Positions 17,322 through 25,855 of a stretch of DNA of 64,000 nucleotides are shown one piece after another; within the stretch, counting starts at the first letter, position 1; the number at the start of each line of letters is the position of its first letter. Where the stretch lies: NCBI RefSeq assembly GCF_001455965.1, contig NZ_LKKO01000058.1, forward strand, positions 1 to 64,000. The letters run 5' to 3'. This DNA is from Methylobacterium sp. GXS13. GTDB lineage: Bacteria > Pseudomonadota > Alphaproteobacteria > Rhizobiales > Beijerinckiaceae. Made by a program: the position numbers and the translations under genes. A model generated the notes under the pieces. The model saw nothing but the letters and a program-made list of their open reading frames with translations. It made no database searches and was not told where the DNA came from.

Positions 17322-18767
17322 ATGCAGGATGAGCGACAGGACGGCATCACGGCGCTCGGCGCCGTCGATCTCTCGGCCGCCATCCGCGGCCGGGTTGTTT
17401 CCTGCGTCGAGGTGATGCGCGCTTATCTGGAGCGGATCCACCGGCTCAATCCGCAGGTCAACGCCATCGTTGGGCTTCAGCGCGACGCGGTACTCCTGCA
17501 GGAGGCCGAGGCGCGGGATGCCACGCTCGCCCGCGGCGAGGCCGTGGGGCCGCTGCACGGTTTCCCGCTCGCCGTGAAGGATCTCGATGCGGTGCGCGGG
17601 CTGCCGTTCACGCAAGGGTCGCCGATCTTCGCGGACCGGATCGCGCAAACGGATACGATCATGGTCGCCCGGCTGCGCGCGGCCGGGGCGATCTTCATCG
17701 GCAAGACCAACATCCCCGAATTCGGGCTCGGCTCGCACAGCTTCAATCCGGTCTACGGCACCACCGGCAACGCCTACGATCCAGAGAAGAGCGCCGGCGG
17801 ATCGAGTGGTGGTGCGGCCGTGGCGGTGGCCCTGAAGCTGCAGCCGGTGGCCGATGGCAGCGATTTCGGCGGCTCACTGCGCAACCCGCCCGCCTTCAAC
17901 AATTGCTACGGCCTGCGCCCGAGCTGGGGCCGGATCCCGGTCGAGACCAAGGACGTGTTCAGCCCCGGCCTGTCGGTGCTCGGCGCCGTCGGGCGCAGCC
18001 CGGCCGATATCGGCCTGATGCTGTCGGTCCAGGCTGGCTACGATCCCCGCTGCCCGAACACGATCCGGCAGGATCCGTCGGCCTTCGCGAGCCCGCTCGC
18101 CCGGGATTTCCGCGGGACCCGGATCGCGTGGCTGGGCGATTGCGACGGACAGATCCCGTTCGATCCCGGCGTGCTCGAACTCGGCCGCGCGGCGCTGGCA
18201 ACCTTCGCGGAGATCGGCTGCGTGGTCGAGGAGGCGGCGCCCCGGTTCGATATGGAGCAGCTCTGGCGCGATTTTCTGACGTTGCGGGCGCTGTCGGTCT
18301 CCGCCGCGCTCCGGCCGCTCTACGACGAGCCGTCCCACCGGGCGCAGATGAAGCCCGAGGCAATCTGGGAGGCCGAGCGCGGGCTTGCGCTCACCGCCGA
18401 TCAGGTCGTCGCCGCCCTAGAGGGGCGCACCCGCTGGTACGAGACCGTGCGCCGGTTCATGGAAAACTACGATTACCTGGTCATGCCGAGCGCGCAGGTC
18501 TTTCCGTTCGACAAGGGCCTGCGCTGGCCCCGGGACGTCGGCGGCCGCGCGATGGACACCTACCATCGGTGGATGCAGACCGTGGTCCCGGTGACCATGA
18601 GCGGTCTGCCGGCCCTCGACATCCCGGCGGGCTTTGGGGAGGCCGGCCTGCCGACCGGCATCCAGATCGTCGCCCGCAACCACGGCGAACTCGCCTGCCT
18701 CCAGCTCGGCGCCGCCTACGACGCCGCGAGCAACTGGGTCCGCCGCTGCCCGCCGCCCCTGCACTGA
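17322..18767 (+). CDS. Amidase-signature-family hydrolase
   Basis: 481 residues with the Ser-cisSer-Lys triad: lysine in FPLAVKDLDAVRG, the serine of SAGGSSGGAAVAVAL and the nucleophile serine in DGSDFGGSLRNPPAF. TTGNAYDPEKSAGG and GLPTGIQIVARN are further family blocks. The start is set at 17322 (MQDERQDG) where GGGAG lies upstream; the upstream in-frame extension looks non-coding. No GatB or GatC partner is nearby, so this is a stand-alone amidase rather than the tRNA amidotransferase subunit. Substrate unknown. Confidence 0.88.
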   Translation: MQDERQDGITALGAVDLSAAIRGRVVSCVEVMRAYLERIHRLNPQVNAIVGLQRDAVLLQEAEARDATLARGEAVGPLHGFPLAVKDLDAVRGLPFTQGSPIFADRIAQTDTIMVARLRAAGAIFIGKTNIPEFGLGSHSFNPVYGTTGNAYDPEKSAGGSSGGAAVAVALKLQPVADGSDFGGSLRNPPAFNNCYGLRPSWGRIPVETKDVFSPGLSVLGAVGRSPADIGLMLSVQAGYDPRCPNTIRQDPSAFASPLARDFRGTRIAWLGDCDGQIPFDPGVLELGRAALATFAEIGCVVEEAAPRFDMEQLWRDFLTLRALSVSAALRPLYDEPSHRAQMKPEAIWEAERGLALTADQVVAALEGRTRWYETVRRFMENYDYLVMPSAQVFPFDKGLRWPRDVGGRAMDTYHRWMQTVVPVTMSGLPALDIPAGFGEAGLPTGIQIVARNHGELACLQLGAAYDAASNWVRRCPPPLH

Positions 18768-18900
18768 GCGCGCGTCCGATCGTCGGCAAACGCGTTGACC
18801 GGTTCCCGCAGCTCCGGTATGAGGCTCGACACTTCACGCGTGAGACGCCAGAATCCGCTCCTGGGTTTGGCGATCACCGCGAGGCAGGCTCGGATATCCG

Positions 18901-18951
18901 ATGAACGCGGTTCTTATTGTAGCGGAAGCGTCACCGACGGGGCGGCCCTAA
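18901..18951 (+). CDS. Leader peptide of the ilvIH attenuator
   Basis: A 16-residue open frame reads MNAVLIVAEASPTGRP then TAA. The cluster Val-Leu-Ile-Val is what a ribosome-mediated attenuator for branched-chain amino acid genes needs: stalling at these codons when charged tRNAs are scarce changes the RNA fold. It is followed at once by a hairpin overlapping its stop and then a terminator (18985-19006), and ilvI starts 240 bases downstream of the stop. Such leaders have been predicted for ilv operons in proteobacteria; here it is read directly from the sequence. Confidence 0.85.
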   Translation: MNAVLIVAEASPTGRP

Positions 18952-18961
18952 AACAGGGCTG
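18943..18961 (+). promoter_or_regulatory. First hairpin of the ilvIH leader
   Basis: CGGCCCT at 18943-18949 pairs with AGGGCTG at 18955-18961, allowing one G-U pair, with a 5-base loop. It overlaps the last codons and stop of the leader peptide, the position of the pause or 1:2 hairpin in attenuators. The antiterminator pairing was not resolved by eye. Confidence 0.6.
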
Positions 18962-18984
18962 CAATCCGAGCGGTGGCGCATGCA

Positions 18985-19006
18985 GGGTCCCTCGGGGCCC
19001 TTTTTT
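18985..19006 (+). terminator. Attenuator terminator before ilvI
   Basis: GGGTCC, a four-base loop CTCG, GGGCCC, then six T residues form a canonical intrinsic terminator. It stands about 185 bases upstream of the ilvI start and just after the Val-Leu-Ile-Val leader peptide, so it should end transcription when branched-chain amino acids are plentiful. Confidence 0.88.
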
Positions 19007-19190
19007 ATTGCCCGCTGCTCAGTGACGCATCACGGCCAACGAGATCCACGCGTTCGAGATACCGACGAAGACAGTACTTTCGAGCGAGGCGGATGCCGCC
19101 TCGCGTGACGAAAGTGCAGGACTAAAGGAGCCGGTCCGTCCGGCGGCGCACGATCGCCGCTGACGATCCGGGGAGCGGAGGAGGAGAGCA

Positions 19191-20965
19191 TGGGCGGCGA
19201 GGTCATGACCGGGGCCGAGATGGTCATCCGGGCATTCCAAGATCAGAGGGTCGACACACTGTTCGGGTATCCGGGCGGCGCCGTACTTCCGATCTACGAC
19301 GCGCTGTTCCATCAGGACGCCGTCAAGCACATCCTCGTGCGCCACGAGCAGGGTGCCGTCCACGCGGCCGAGGGCTATGCGCGCTCGTCCGGCAAGGTCG
19401 GCTGCGTCCTGGTCACGTCGGGCCCCGGCGCCACCAACATCGTCACCGGCCTCACCGACGCGCTGCTCGACTCGATCCCGCTCGTCTGCATCACCGGGCA
19501 GGTTCCGACGCATCTGATCGGTACCGACGCCTTCCAGGAATGCGACACGGTCGGCATCACGCGCCACTGCACGAAGCACAATTACCTGGTCAAATCGATC
19601 GAGGACCTGCCGCGTATCCTGCACGAGGCGTTCTACGTCGCCGCGAACGGCCGGCCCGGCCCGGTCGTGGTCGACCTGCCCAAGGACATCCAGTTCGCCT
19701 CCGGCCTCTACGAGCGCCCGGAGATCGCGAGCCACAAGACCTACCGCCCCGCCGTCAAGGGCGACGGCGACCGGATCCGCGCAGCGGTGGAACTGATGGC
19801 GACCGCCCGCCGCCCGGTCTTCTACACCGGCGGCGGCGTGATCAATTCCGGTCCGGAGGCCTCGCGCCTCCTGCGCGAGCTCGTCGCCGAGACCGGCTTC
19901 CCGGTCACCTCGACCCTGATGGGGCTCGGCGCCTATCCGGGCACGGATCCGAAGTTCCTGGGCATGCTCGGCATGCACGGGACCTACGAGGCCAACCTGG
20001 CGATGCACGAGTGCGACGTGATGATCTGCGTCGGCGCCCGGTTCGACGACCGGATCACCGGCCGGCTCGATGCGTTCTCGCCGTTCTCGAAGAAGATCCA
20101 CATCGACGTCGACGCCTCCTCTATCAACAAGGTGGTCAAGGTCGATGTCGGGATCGTCGGCGATTGCGCCTCGGTGCTGGCCGATATGCTGGAAGCCTGG
20201 CGCGCCCTGCCATCGCGGCCCGAAAAGTCCAATCTCGACCCGTGGTTCCAGAAGATCAGCGCTTGGAAGGCTCGCGACTGCCTTGCCTACTGGCCGTCGG
20301 GGACGATCATCAAGCCGCAATACGCCGTGCAGCGCCTCTACGAGGCCTGCAAGGACCGCGAGACCTACATCACCACGGAGGTCGGCCAGCATCAGATGTG
20401 GGCAGCCCAGTACTTCAAGTACGACGAGCCGAACCGCTGGATGACGAGCGGAGGCCTCGGCACGATGGGCTACGGCTTGCCGGCGGCTATCGGCACGCAG
20501 CTCGCCCACCCGAAGGGGCTGGTCATCGACATCGCCGGCGAGGCCTCGATCCTGATGAACATGCAGGAGCTTTCGACCGCGGTTCAGTACCGGCTTCCGG
20601 TCAAGGTGTTCATCCTGAACAACGAGTACATGGGCATGGTCCGGCAGTGGCAGGAACTGCTGCACGGCTCGCGCTACTCGCAGAGCTATTCCGAGAGCCT
20701 GCCGGACTTCGTCAAGCTGGCGGAGGCCTACGGCGCCAAGGGCATGCGCTGCGAGAAGCCGGGCGACCTCGACGGCGCCATCGCGGAGATGCTGGCCTAT
20801 GACGGGCCGGTTCTGTTCGACTGCATCGTCGACAAGACCGAGAACTGCTTCCCGATGATCCCCTCGGGCAAGGCGCATAACGAGATGCTCTTGTCCGACT
20901 ACCTCGGCGAGACCGGCGTCGAACTCGGCGACGTGATCTCCGAGGAAGGCAAGATGCTGGTGTGA
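19191..20965 (+). CDS. ilvI: Acetolactate synthase, large (catalytic) subunit
   Basis: 591 residues. ThDP/FAD enzyme making acetolactate and acetohydroxybutyrate for valine, leucine and isoleucine. The N-terminal block GYPGGAVLPIYDALF, the ThDP glutamate region RHEQGAVHAAEGYAR, and the metal/ThDP region, here IDIAGEASILMNMQELSTAV with NNEYMGMVRQWQEL, are all present. The usual GDGSF metal motif reads GEASI, as in several alphaproteobacterial enzymes. GGAGGAGGAG precedes the ATG. Control is by the upstream attenuator; ilvH follows. Confidence 0.96.
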
Positions 20966-21065
20966 GGGGTTTGGCGGCGGCCCTCTCGGGGTGGCCGCCT
21001 GCCGTTTGGGCGGCGGCGCGCGGCCGCCAATGAGCACGGACTGGACGACGAGGACGAAGCCGGCG

Positions 21066-21608
21066 ATGAACGCGATGAACACCCACTACCCCGATGCCGG
21101 CCGCGTCGAGCCGGTGAACCGGCACACGCTCGCGGTGATCGTCGACAACGAGCCCGGCGTGCTCGCGCGCATCTCCGGCATGTTTTCCGGCCGCGGCTAC
21201 AACATTGAGAGCCTGACCGTCTCCGAGACCGAGGAGGCGCGCCATATCTCACGCATCACCATCGTGACCACCGGTACGAACGCCGTGATCGAGCAGATCA
21301 AGGCGCAGCTCGATCGGCTGGTGCCAGTCCATCGGGTCGTCGACCTGACCCTCCAGGGCAATGCGCTGGAGCGCGAGATTTGCCTCGTGAAGGTCAAGGG
21401 CGAGGGCGAGCATCGCAGCGAGGCCCTGCGCCTGGCCGCCGCCTTCGGCGCCAAGACGCTGGATGCCACGCTCAATTCCTTCGTGTTCGAACTCACCGGC
21501 GCCACCGAGGAGATCGACCGGTTCGTGCGGCTGATGAGCGTGATCGGGCTGGTCGAGATCTGCCGCACCGGCATCAGCGCCATGGGCCGGGGTTCGGAGC
21601 CGCTGTAG
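21066..21608 (+). CDS. ilvH: Acetolactate synthase, small (regulatory) subunit
   Basis: 180 residues. It carries valine feedback inhibition and raises activity of the large subunit. The ACT domain reads HTLAVIVDNEPGVLARISGM, then FSGRGYNIESLTVSETEE, and the C-terminal domain contains EICLVKVKGEGEHRSEALRL and VIGLVEICRTGISAMGRG. The start is placed at 21066 with a GAGGA upstream; 21030 and 21075 are possible. It follows ilvI by 100 bases and should be cotranscribed. Confidence 0.95.
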   Translation: MNAMNTHYPDAGRVEPVNRHTLAVIVDNEPGVLARISGMFSGRGYNIESLTVSETEEARHISRITIVTTGTNAVIEQIKAQLDRLVPVHRVVDLTLQGNALEREICLVKVKGEGEHRSEALRLAAAFGAKTLDATLNSFVFELTGATEEIDRFVRLMSVIGLVEICRTGISAMGRGSEPL

Positions 21609-21661
21609 GATCCCGCGGCTCCGATCTGCTATGCTCCGCCGTCCTCACGGGAGGCGAAGCG

Positions 21662-21958
21662 ATGGAAGCCAAGGTGATTCGCTGGGGCAATGATCTCGCC
21701 GTGCGGCTGAGCAGCATGGAGGCCGAGGAACTCGGTATCCGCGAGGGAGAGACCGTCGAGATCGTCTCGAAGGGGCGGCCGGAGGTCGAGCCCAAGCAAT
21801 GGACCGGGCGTCGGTACGTTGACGGGTTGCCCGTTTATACGATGGCGGAGATGATCGCTGAAGCACGGCGTCTGGGGCCCGAGGCGGAACCTGAATCCGT
21901 CGATTGGGGTCCCGACCGCGGTTCCGAGATCATCGATGACGCCAACGACCCGTACTGA
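21662..21958 (+). CDS. mazE: MazE-type antitoxin (AbrB/SpoVT fold)
   Basis: 98 residues. The N-terminal swapped-hairpin DNA-binding domain is AKVIRWGNDLAVRLSSMEAE, then LGIREGETVEIVSKG. The acidic tail (about 60-98, ending SEIIDDANDPY) is the expected toxin-binding extension. The ATG lies 53 bases after ilvH with GGGAGGCGAAGCG upstream. The coding sequence overlaps mazF by 23 bases, which ensures coupled synthesis; the pair is expected to repress itself. Confidence 0.9.
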   Translation: MEAKVIRWGNDLAVRLSSMEAEELGIREGETVEIVSKGRPEVEPKQWTGRRYVDGLPVYTMAEMIAEARRLGPEAEPESVDWGPDRGSEIIDDANDPY

Positions 21959-22328
21959 TTGGCAGCCAATTCCGGGCCAGTTGCTCCTCATCGATCTCGA
22001 ACCGGTCCGCGGCACCGAGCAGAACGGGATCCGGCCGGCGCTCGTCGTATCGGATCCGGACATGAATTACCTGACGCGCCGGGTGATCATATGCCCGATC
22101 ACGCGTAACCCGCATCCATGGCCAACCAAAGTCTTCCTGCCAGCCGGTCTGGTCGTCGGAGGCGCCGTGTTGGTCGATCAAGTCCGTTCGATCGACCGGG
22201 CGACCCGGATCCTCAGAAGCCTCGGGTCGGCACCGGACGATGTTGTCGCCGAAGTGCGCGGCAAGCTGCGCAGTCTTCTCGGCCTGACTTTCGACGGTGC
22301 GGACGCCCCCTCAGTGCAGCAACGGTAA
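21936..22328 (+). CDS. mazF: MazF/PemK-type mRNA interferase toxin
   Basis: 130 residues. Sequence-specific endoribonuclease. GQLLLIDLEPVRGTEQNGIR, then PALVVSD, and VIICPITRNPHP are the signature blocks, with the catalytic arginine in GIRPALVVSD and VDQVRSIDRATR holding the second functional region. The start overlaps the mazE end. The toxin looks intact. Its position right after ilvH is probably incidental. Confidence 0.92.
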   Translation: MTPTTRTDWQPIPGQLLLIDLEPVRGTEQNGIRPALVVSDPDMNYLTRRVIICPITRNPHPWPTKVFLPAGLVVGGAVLVDQVRSIDRATRILRSLGSAPDDVVAEVRGKLRSLLGLTFDGADAPSVQQR

Positions 22329-22337
22329 GAACTCCGA

Positions 22338-22982
22338 ATGACCACCCGCACCCTCTACTACGCCCCCGGCGCCTGCTCCCTGGCCGCCCACATCATCCTG
22401 GAGGAATCCGGGCTGCCATTCGAGGGCGTCAAGCTGAACCTCGCGGCAGGGGACCAGCGCGCGCCGGAATACCTCGCAATCAACGAGCGCGGCCGGGTAC
22501 CGGCCCTCGTCGAGGACGGCTGGGTGTTGACCGAATGTGCGGCGATCCTGCGCCATGTCGCCCGCGCCGTGCCCGAGAAGGGCTTTTGGCCGACCGATCT
22601 GCGCGAGCAGGCCCGGGCCGACGAGTGGCTCGGCTGGCTCGCCGCCAATCACCACGTCACCTACGCGCATGTCCGCCGGCCGGAACGCTACACTGCGGAC
22701 GAGGACGCCTTTCCCGGCATCCGCGACAAGGCCGCCGACACCTACGGTGATCTCTGCACCATGACCGAGGTCCACCTCTCGAACGGCGTCTGGGCCGTGG
22801 GGGACCGGTACGGTGTGGTCGACGCCTACCTGATGGTATTTTGGGTCTGGGCCTCCGGCGCGTCGCTCCGGTTCGACATGCCCGCGCGCTTCCCGGCTTG
22901 GCACGCCCATGCTCGTCGGGTCGCCGAGCGGCCGGCGGTGCAGGCGGTGTTCGCCCGCGAAGGGGTGGCCCTGCCAGCCTGA
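22338..22982 (+). CDS. Glutathione S-transferase family protein
   Basis: 214 residues. The thioredoxin-like N-terminal domain begins RTLYYAPGACSLAAHIILEE, with the serine/cysteine region (PGACS) typical of beta-class bacterial enzymes, then NERGRVPALVEDG with the cis-proline, and LTECAAILRHVA. The C-terminal helical domain contains VWAVGDRYGVVDAYLMVFW, matching the N-capping GDxxSxAD region. It starts nine bases after mazF. Substrate unknown. Confidence 0.92.
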   Translation: MTTRTLYYAPGACSLAAHIILEESGLPFEGVKLNLAAGDQRAPEYLAINERGRVPALVEDGWVLTECAAILRHVARAVPEKGFWPTDLREQARADEWLGWLAANHHVTYAHVRRPERYTADEDAFPGIRDKAADTYGDLCTMTEVHLSNGVWAVGDRYGVVDAYLMVFWVWASGASLRFDMPARFPAWHAHARRVAERPAVQAVFAREGVALPA

Positions 22983-23032
22983 AGCCGCCCCGCCGGGCCC
23001 CTTGCGGCGTCCGGCGAATCGCTCTATCGAGC

Positions 23033-23046
23033 GTACCGTACGGTAC
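23033..23046. promoter_or_regulatory. Palindromic operator candidate upstream of the TetR gene
   Basis: GTACCGTACGGTAC is a perfect 14-base palindrome, followed directly by another GGTAC so that the half-site is repeated. It ends 13 bases before the TetR start codon, where binding would block initiation. Autoregulation by the adjacent TetR protein is an inference from position and symmetry. Confidence 0.65.
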
Positions 23047-23059
23047 GGTACTAGAAGCG

Positions 23060-23725
23060 ATGCGGTCGAGCCTTGCAGAGCGGCAGGAGACGGAAGAGGC
23101 GGGCGCCGAGGCGCCGGCGACGCCGTCCGTGCGCCAGCAGGCGGTGCTCGACGCCGTCCTCGCCCTCATGGTCGAGGGCGGTGACCAGCTCACCATGGAC
23201 GCGGTGGCCCGCCGGGCGAGTTGCTCCAAGGAGACCCTGTACAAGTGGTACGGCGACCGCGACGGCCTGCTCACCGCGACGGTGCGATGGCAGGCGTCCC
23301 GGGTCCATGCCGGCCGCGAGGCCGTGCAGGCGCTGGACGGGACCAGCCTGCGCGAACATCTCCAGGACTTCGCGGTCTCCTGGCTCACGGTGATCACCAG
23401 CCGCACCTCGGTGGCGCTGAACCGGATCGCCGTCGCCCATGCCGGCTCGCGCAAGAGCAATCTCGGCGGCATCGTGTTGGCGAACGGCCGCTTCGCCATC
23501 GGTGAGCGGGTCAAGCCGGTGCTGGAGGCAGGGCGCGCGGCGGGGCTGCTCGCCTTCGCCGACAGCGAGGCAGCGTTCCGGACCTTCTTCGGCTTGGTCG
23601 GCCGGGATATCCAGATCCGATTGCTGCTCGGCGAGGCGCTCGACCTCGACGCGGACGAGATCCAGCGCGATGCGGGCCGCGCCGTGGACCAGTTCCTGGC
23701 CCTGTACGGCCAGGCAAACACCTAA
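23060..23725 (+). CDS. TetR/AcrR-family transcriptional regulator
   Basis: 221 residues. The N-terminal helix-turn-helix is QQAVLDAVLALMVEGGDQLT, then MDAVARRASCSKETLYKWYG, the standard TetR pattern. The C-terminal half resembles the TetR_C domain of AefR-like regulators (GRFAIGERVKPVLEAGRAAG). The start at 23060 is just after a palindromic operator candidate. ilvC begins only 36 bases after its stop, so the two might share a transcript, or ilvC may have a promoter inside the regulator gene. Confidence 0.88.
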   Translation: MRSSLAERQETEEAGAEAPATPSVRQQAVLDAVLALMVEGGDQLTMDAVARRASCSKETLYKWYGDRDGLLTATVRWQASRVHAGREAVQALDGTSLREHLQDFAVSWLTVITSRTSVALNRIAVAHAGSRKSNLGGIVLANGRFAIGERVKPVLEAGRAAGLLAFADSEAAFRTFFGLVGRDIQIRLLLGEALDLDADEIQRDAGRAVDQFLALYGQANT

Positions 23726-23761
23726 CCCTACCCGAAACCAACACCTGAAGAGGAAATCGAC

Positions 23762-24781
23762 ATGCGGGTTTATTACGATCGCGACGCCGACCTAAACCTG
23801 ATCAAGGGCAAGAAGGTCGCCATCGTCGGCTACGGCAGCCAGGGCCATGCCCACGCGCTCAACCTGCGCGATTCCGGTGTGAAGGACATCGTCATCGCGC
23901 TCCGCGAGGGGTCCGCCACCGCCAAGAAGGCCGAGCACGAGGGCTTCAAGGTCCTGTCGGTCGCCGAGGCCGCCAAGTGGGCCGACGTGGTGATGATGCT
24001 CACCCCCGACGAGCTGCAGGGCGACATCTACCGGGAGTCGCTGGAGAAGAACATGAAAGAGGGCGCCGCCCTCCTGTTCGCCCACGGCCTCAATGTCCAC
24101 TTCAACCTGATCGAGCCGCGCAAGGACCTCGACGTCCTGATGGTCGCCCCGAAGGGCCCCGGCCACACCGTGCGGTCCGAGTACCTGCGCGGTGGCGGCG
24201 TGCCGACCTTGATCGCCATCGCCCAGGACGCCTCCGGCAACGCCCACGATCTCGGCCTGTCCTACGCCTCGGCCAATGGCGGCGGCCGCGCCGGCATCAT
24301 CGAGACCACCTTCAAGGAAGAGTGCGAGACCGACCTGTTCGGTGAGCAGGCCGTGCTCTGCGGCGGCCTGGTCGAGCTGATCAAGGCCGGCTTTGAGACC
24401 CTGGTCGAGGCGGGCTACGCCCCCGAGATGGCCTATTTCGAGTGCCTGCACGAGGTGAAGCTGATCGTCGACCTCATCTACGAGGGCGGCATCGCCAACA
24501 TGAACTACTCGATCTCCAACACGGCCGAGTACGGCGAGTACGTGACCGGCCCGCGCATCGTCACGCCCGAGACCAAGGCCGAGATGAAGCGCGTGCTCAA
24601 CGACATCCAGTCGGGCACCTTCACCCGCAACTGGATGCTGGAGAACAAGGTCAACCAGACCTCGTTCAAGGCGACCCGCGCCAAGCTCGCCACCCACCCG
24701 ATCGAGGAGGTCGGCACCAAGCTCCGCGCCATGATGCCGTGGATCTCCGAGAAGGCGCTGGTCGACAAGACCCGCAACTAA
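23762..24781 (+). CDS. ilvC: Ketol-acid reductoisomerase (NADP+)
   Basis: 339 residues, class I. Converts acetolactate to dihydroxyisovalerate using NADPH and Mg. GKKVAIVGYGSQGHAHALNL is the dinucleotide-binding loop, VLMVAPKGPGHTVRSEY and FKEECETDLFGEQAVLCGG hold the metal-binding aspartate and glutamate, and HEVKLIVDLIYEGG the second metal site. GAGGAAA precedes the ATG. It lies 2.1 kb from ilvIH and completes the first two common steps of the pathway in this window. Confidence 0.97.
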   Translation: MRVYYDRDADLNLIKGKKVAIVGYGSQGHAHALNLRDSGVKDIVIALREGSATAKKAEHEGFKVLSVAEAAKWADVVMMLTPDELQGDIYRESLEKNMKEGAALLFAHGLNVHFNLIEPRKDLDVLMVAPKGPGHTVRSEYLRGGGVPTLIAIAQDASGNAHDLGLSYASANGGGRAGIIETTFKEECETDLFGEQAVLCGGLVELIKAGFETLVEAGYAPEMAYFECLHEVKLIVDLIYEGGIANMNYSISNTAEYGEYVTGPRIVTPETKAEMKRVLNDIQSGTFTRNWMLENKVNQTSFKATRAKLATHPIEEVGTKLRAMMPWISEKALVDKTRN

Positions 24782-24794
24782 TTTTTAGGATCTC

Positions 24795-24859
24795 GCGGCC
24801 GGGCTTTGCTCGGCCGCACCTCCGGAAGGCCGGTCACGTGAAAGCGAGGCCGGCTTTTT
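24795..24859 (+). terminator. Double hairpin terminator after ilvC
   Basis: GCGGCCG (24795-24801) pairs with CGGCCGC (24811-24817). A second stem, AAGGCCGG (24826-24833) with CCGGCTTT (24850-24857), runs into five T residues. The second has the shape of an intrinsic terminator with one G-U pair and a 16-base loop. Confidence 0.7.
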
Positions 24860-24953
24860 CTATTGCCGGTTGCCGAACGCGGGCATTCCCGGCGATAAAC
24901 GCCTCAGCGGTCCCGCACGTATGAGGACCGGTGAGGGTTGGAGAGGACACGCC

Positions 24954-25607
24954 ATGGCATCGCTCTATTCGGACGCCCACCGGGCGTTGCAGACCGAATT
25001 CGGGACTACCAAGCTCGCCGTGCGCCTGGACGAGGATTGGGTCCACGACAGCATCCGCCCGGACGAGGGCGCCTTCATCGGCTCCCGGGACATGTTCTTC
25101 CTGTCCACGGTTGATCCCGACGGAATGCCGACCGTCTCCTACAAGGGCGGGCCCCAGGGCCTGGTGAAGGTGCTCGACGAGAACACCCTCGCGTTCCCGG
25201 GCTTTGACGGCAACGGCATGTTCTATTCGATGGGAAACATCGAGGGTCAGGCCAAGGTCGGCCTGCTGTTCATCGATTTCGAGACGCCACACCGGATCCG
25301 GGTGCAGGGCCACGCGACGCTGCTGCGCGACGACGCCCTCATGGCCGAGTACACCGAGGCTAAGTACCTAGTTAAGGTCGCTGTTAAGAAGATCTGGGTC
25401 AACTGCCCGCGTTACATCCACAAGTATCAGAAACTCGAGCAAAACAAGTACGTCCCGACCCCGGGGCGCGAGACCCCCCTCGCCTCCTGGAAGCGCCTCG
25501 ACCTCGCCGGCGACGTGATCAGCGATGCGGACAAGGCCCGGGTCGCCCAAGAGGGCAAGCTCGAGGTGGCCGAGTACGAGGCCCTGGTCGCTCGCGGCGA
25601 GGCTTGA
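24954..25607 (+). CDS. Pyridoxamine 5'-phosphate oxidase-family flavin-binding protein
   Basis: 217 residues with the split-barrel FMN-binding fold: RDMFFLSTVDPDGMPTVSYK, then GPQGLVKVLDENTLAFPGFD, and VGLLFIDFETPHRIRVQGHA. WVNCPRYIHKY near residue 160 is found in the family of stress-related PNPOx-like proteins that use F420, FMN or heme, not in PdxH itself. GGAGAGG lies upstream of the ATG. A separate terminator-like region precedes it, so it is a single gene. Function is not established. Confidence 0.85.
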   Translation: MASLYSDAHRALQTEFGTTKLAVRLDEDWVHDSIRPDEGAFIGSRDMFFLSTVDPDGMPTVSYKGGPQGLVKVLDENTLAFPGFDGNGMFYSMGNIEGQAKVGLLFIDFETPHRIRVQGHATLLRDDALMAEYTEAKYLVKVAVKKIWVNCPRYIHKYQKLEQNKYVPTPGRETPLASWKRLDLAGDVISDADKARVAQEGKLEVAEYEALVARGEA

Positions 25608-25617
25608 GGTAAGAACC

Positions 25618-25642
25618 GGCCCTCATGGTCAACATGAGGGCC
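25618..25642 (+). terminator. Hairpin after the PNPOx-like gene
   Basis: GGCCCTCATG pairs perfectly with CATGAGGGCC over 10 bp with a five-base loop (GTCAA), starting ten bases after the stop codon. No T-run follows, so it is either a weak terminator or an mRNA 3'-end stabiliser. Confidence 0.55.
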
Positions 25643-25855
25643 GATGAAAACATTATTGAATTGGCGATTTGACGCGTTCACGTCGTGATAATTACCTATT
25701 TAGGATTAAAATATTTTGTTATTTTCTCAGTCGGCAATTTTACGGCGATATATCTTCAGTACTGAAAGCGCATTAAAGACGCAAATGATGATTAACTGGC
25801 AGGTTATGTTCGTGCGATAGAACGATTCGCGTTCGCACTTAGAAAATGTTGGTCA

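Noticed and set aside
19019..21082. 687-codon frame opposite ilvI
   Set aside because: Shadow of ilvI; the plus frame is a complete acetolactate synthase.
24028..24697. Antisense frames within ilvC as genes
   Set aside because: They lack ribosome-binding sites and reproduce only the codon bias of ilvC.
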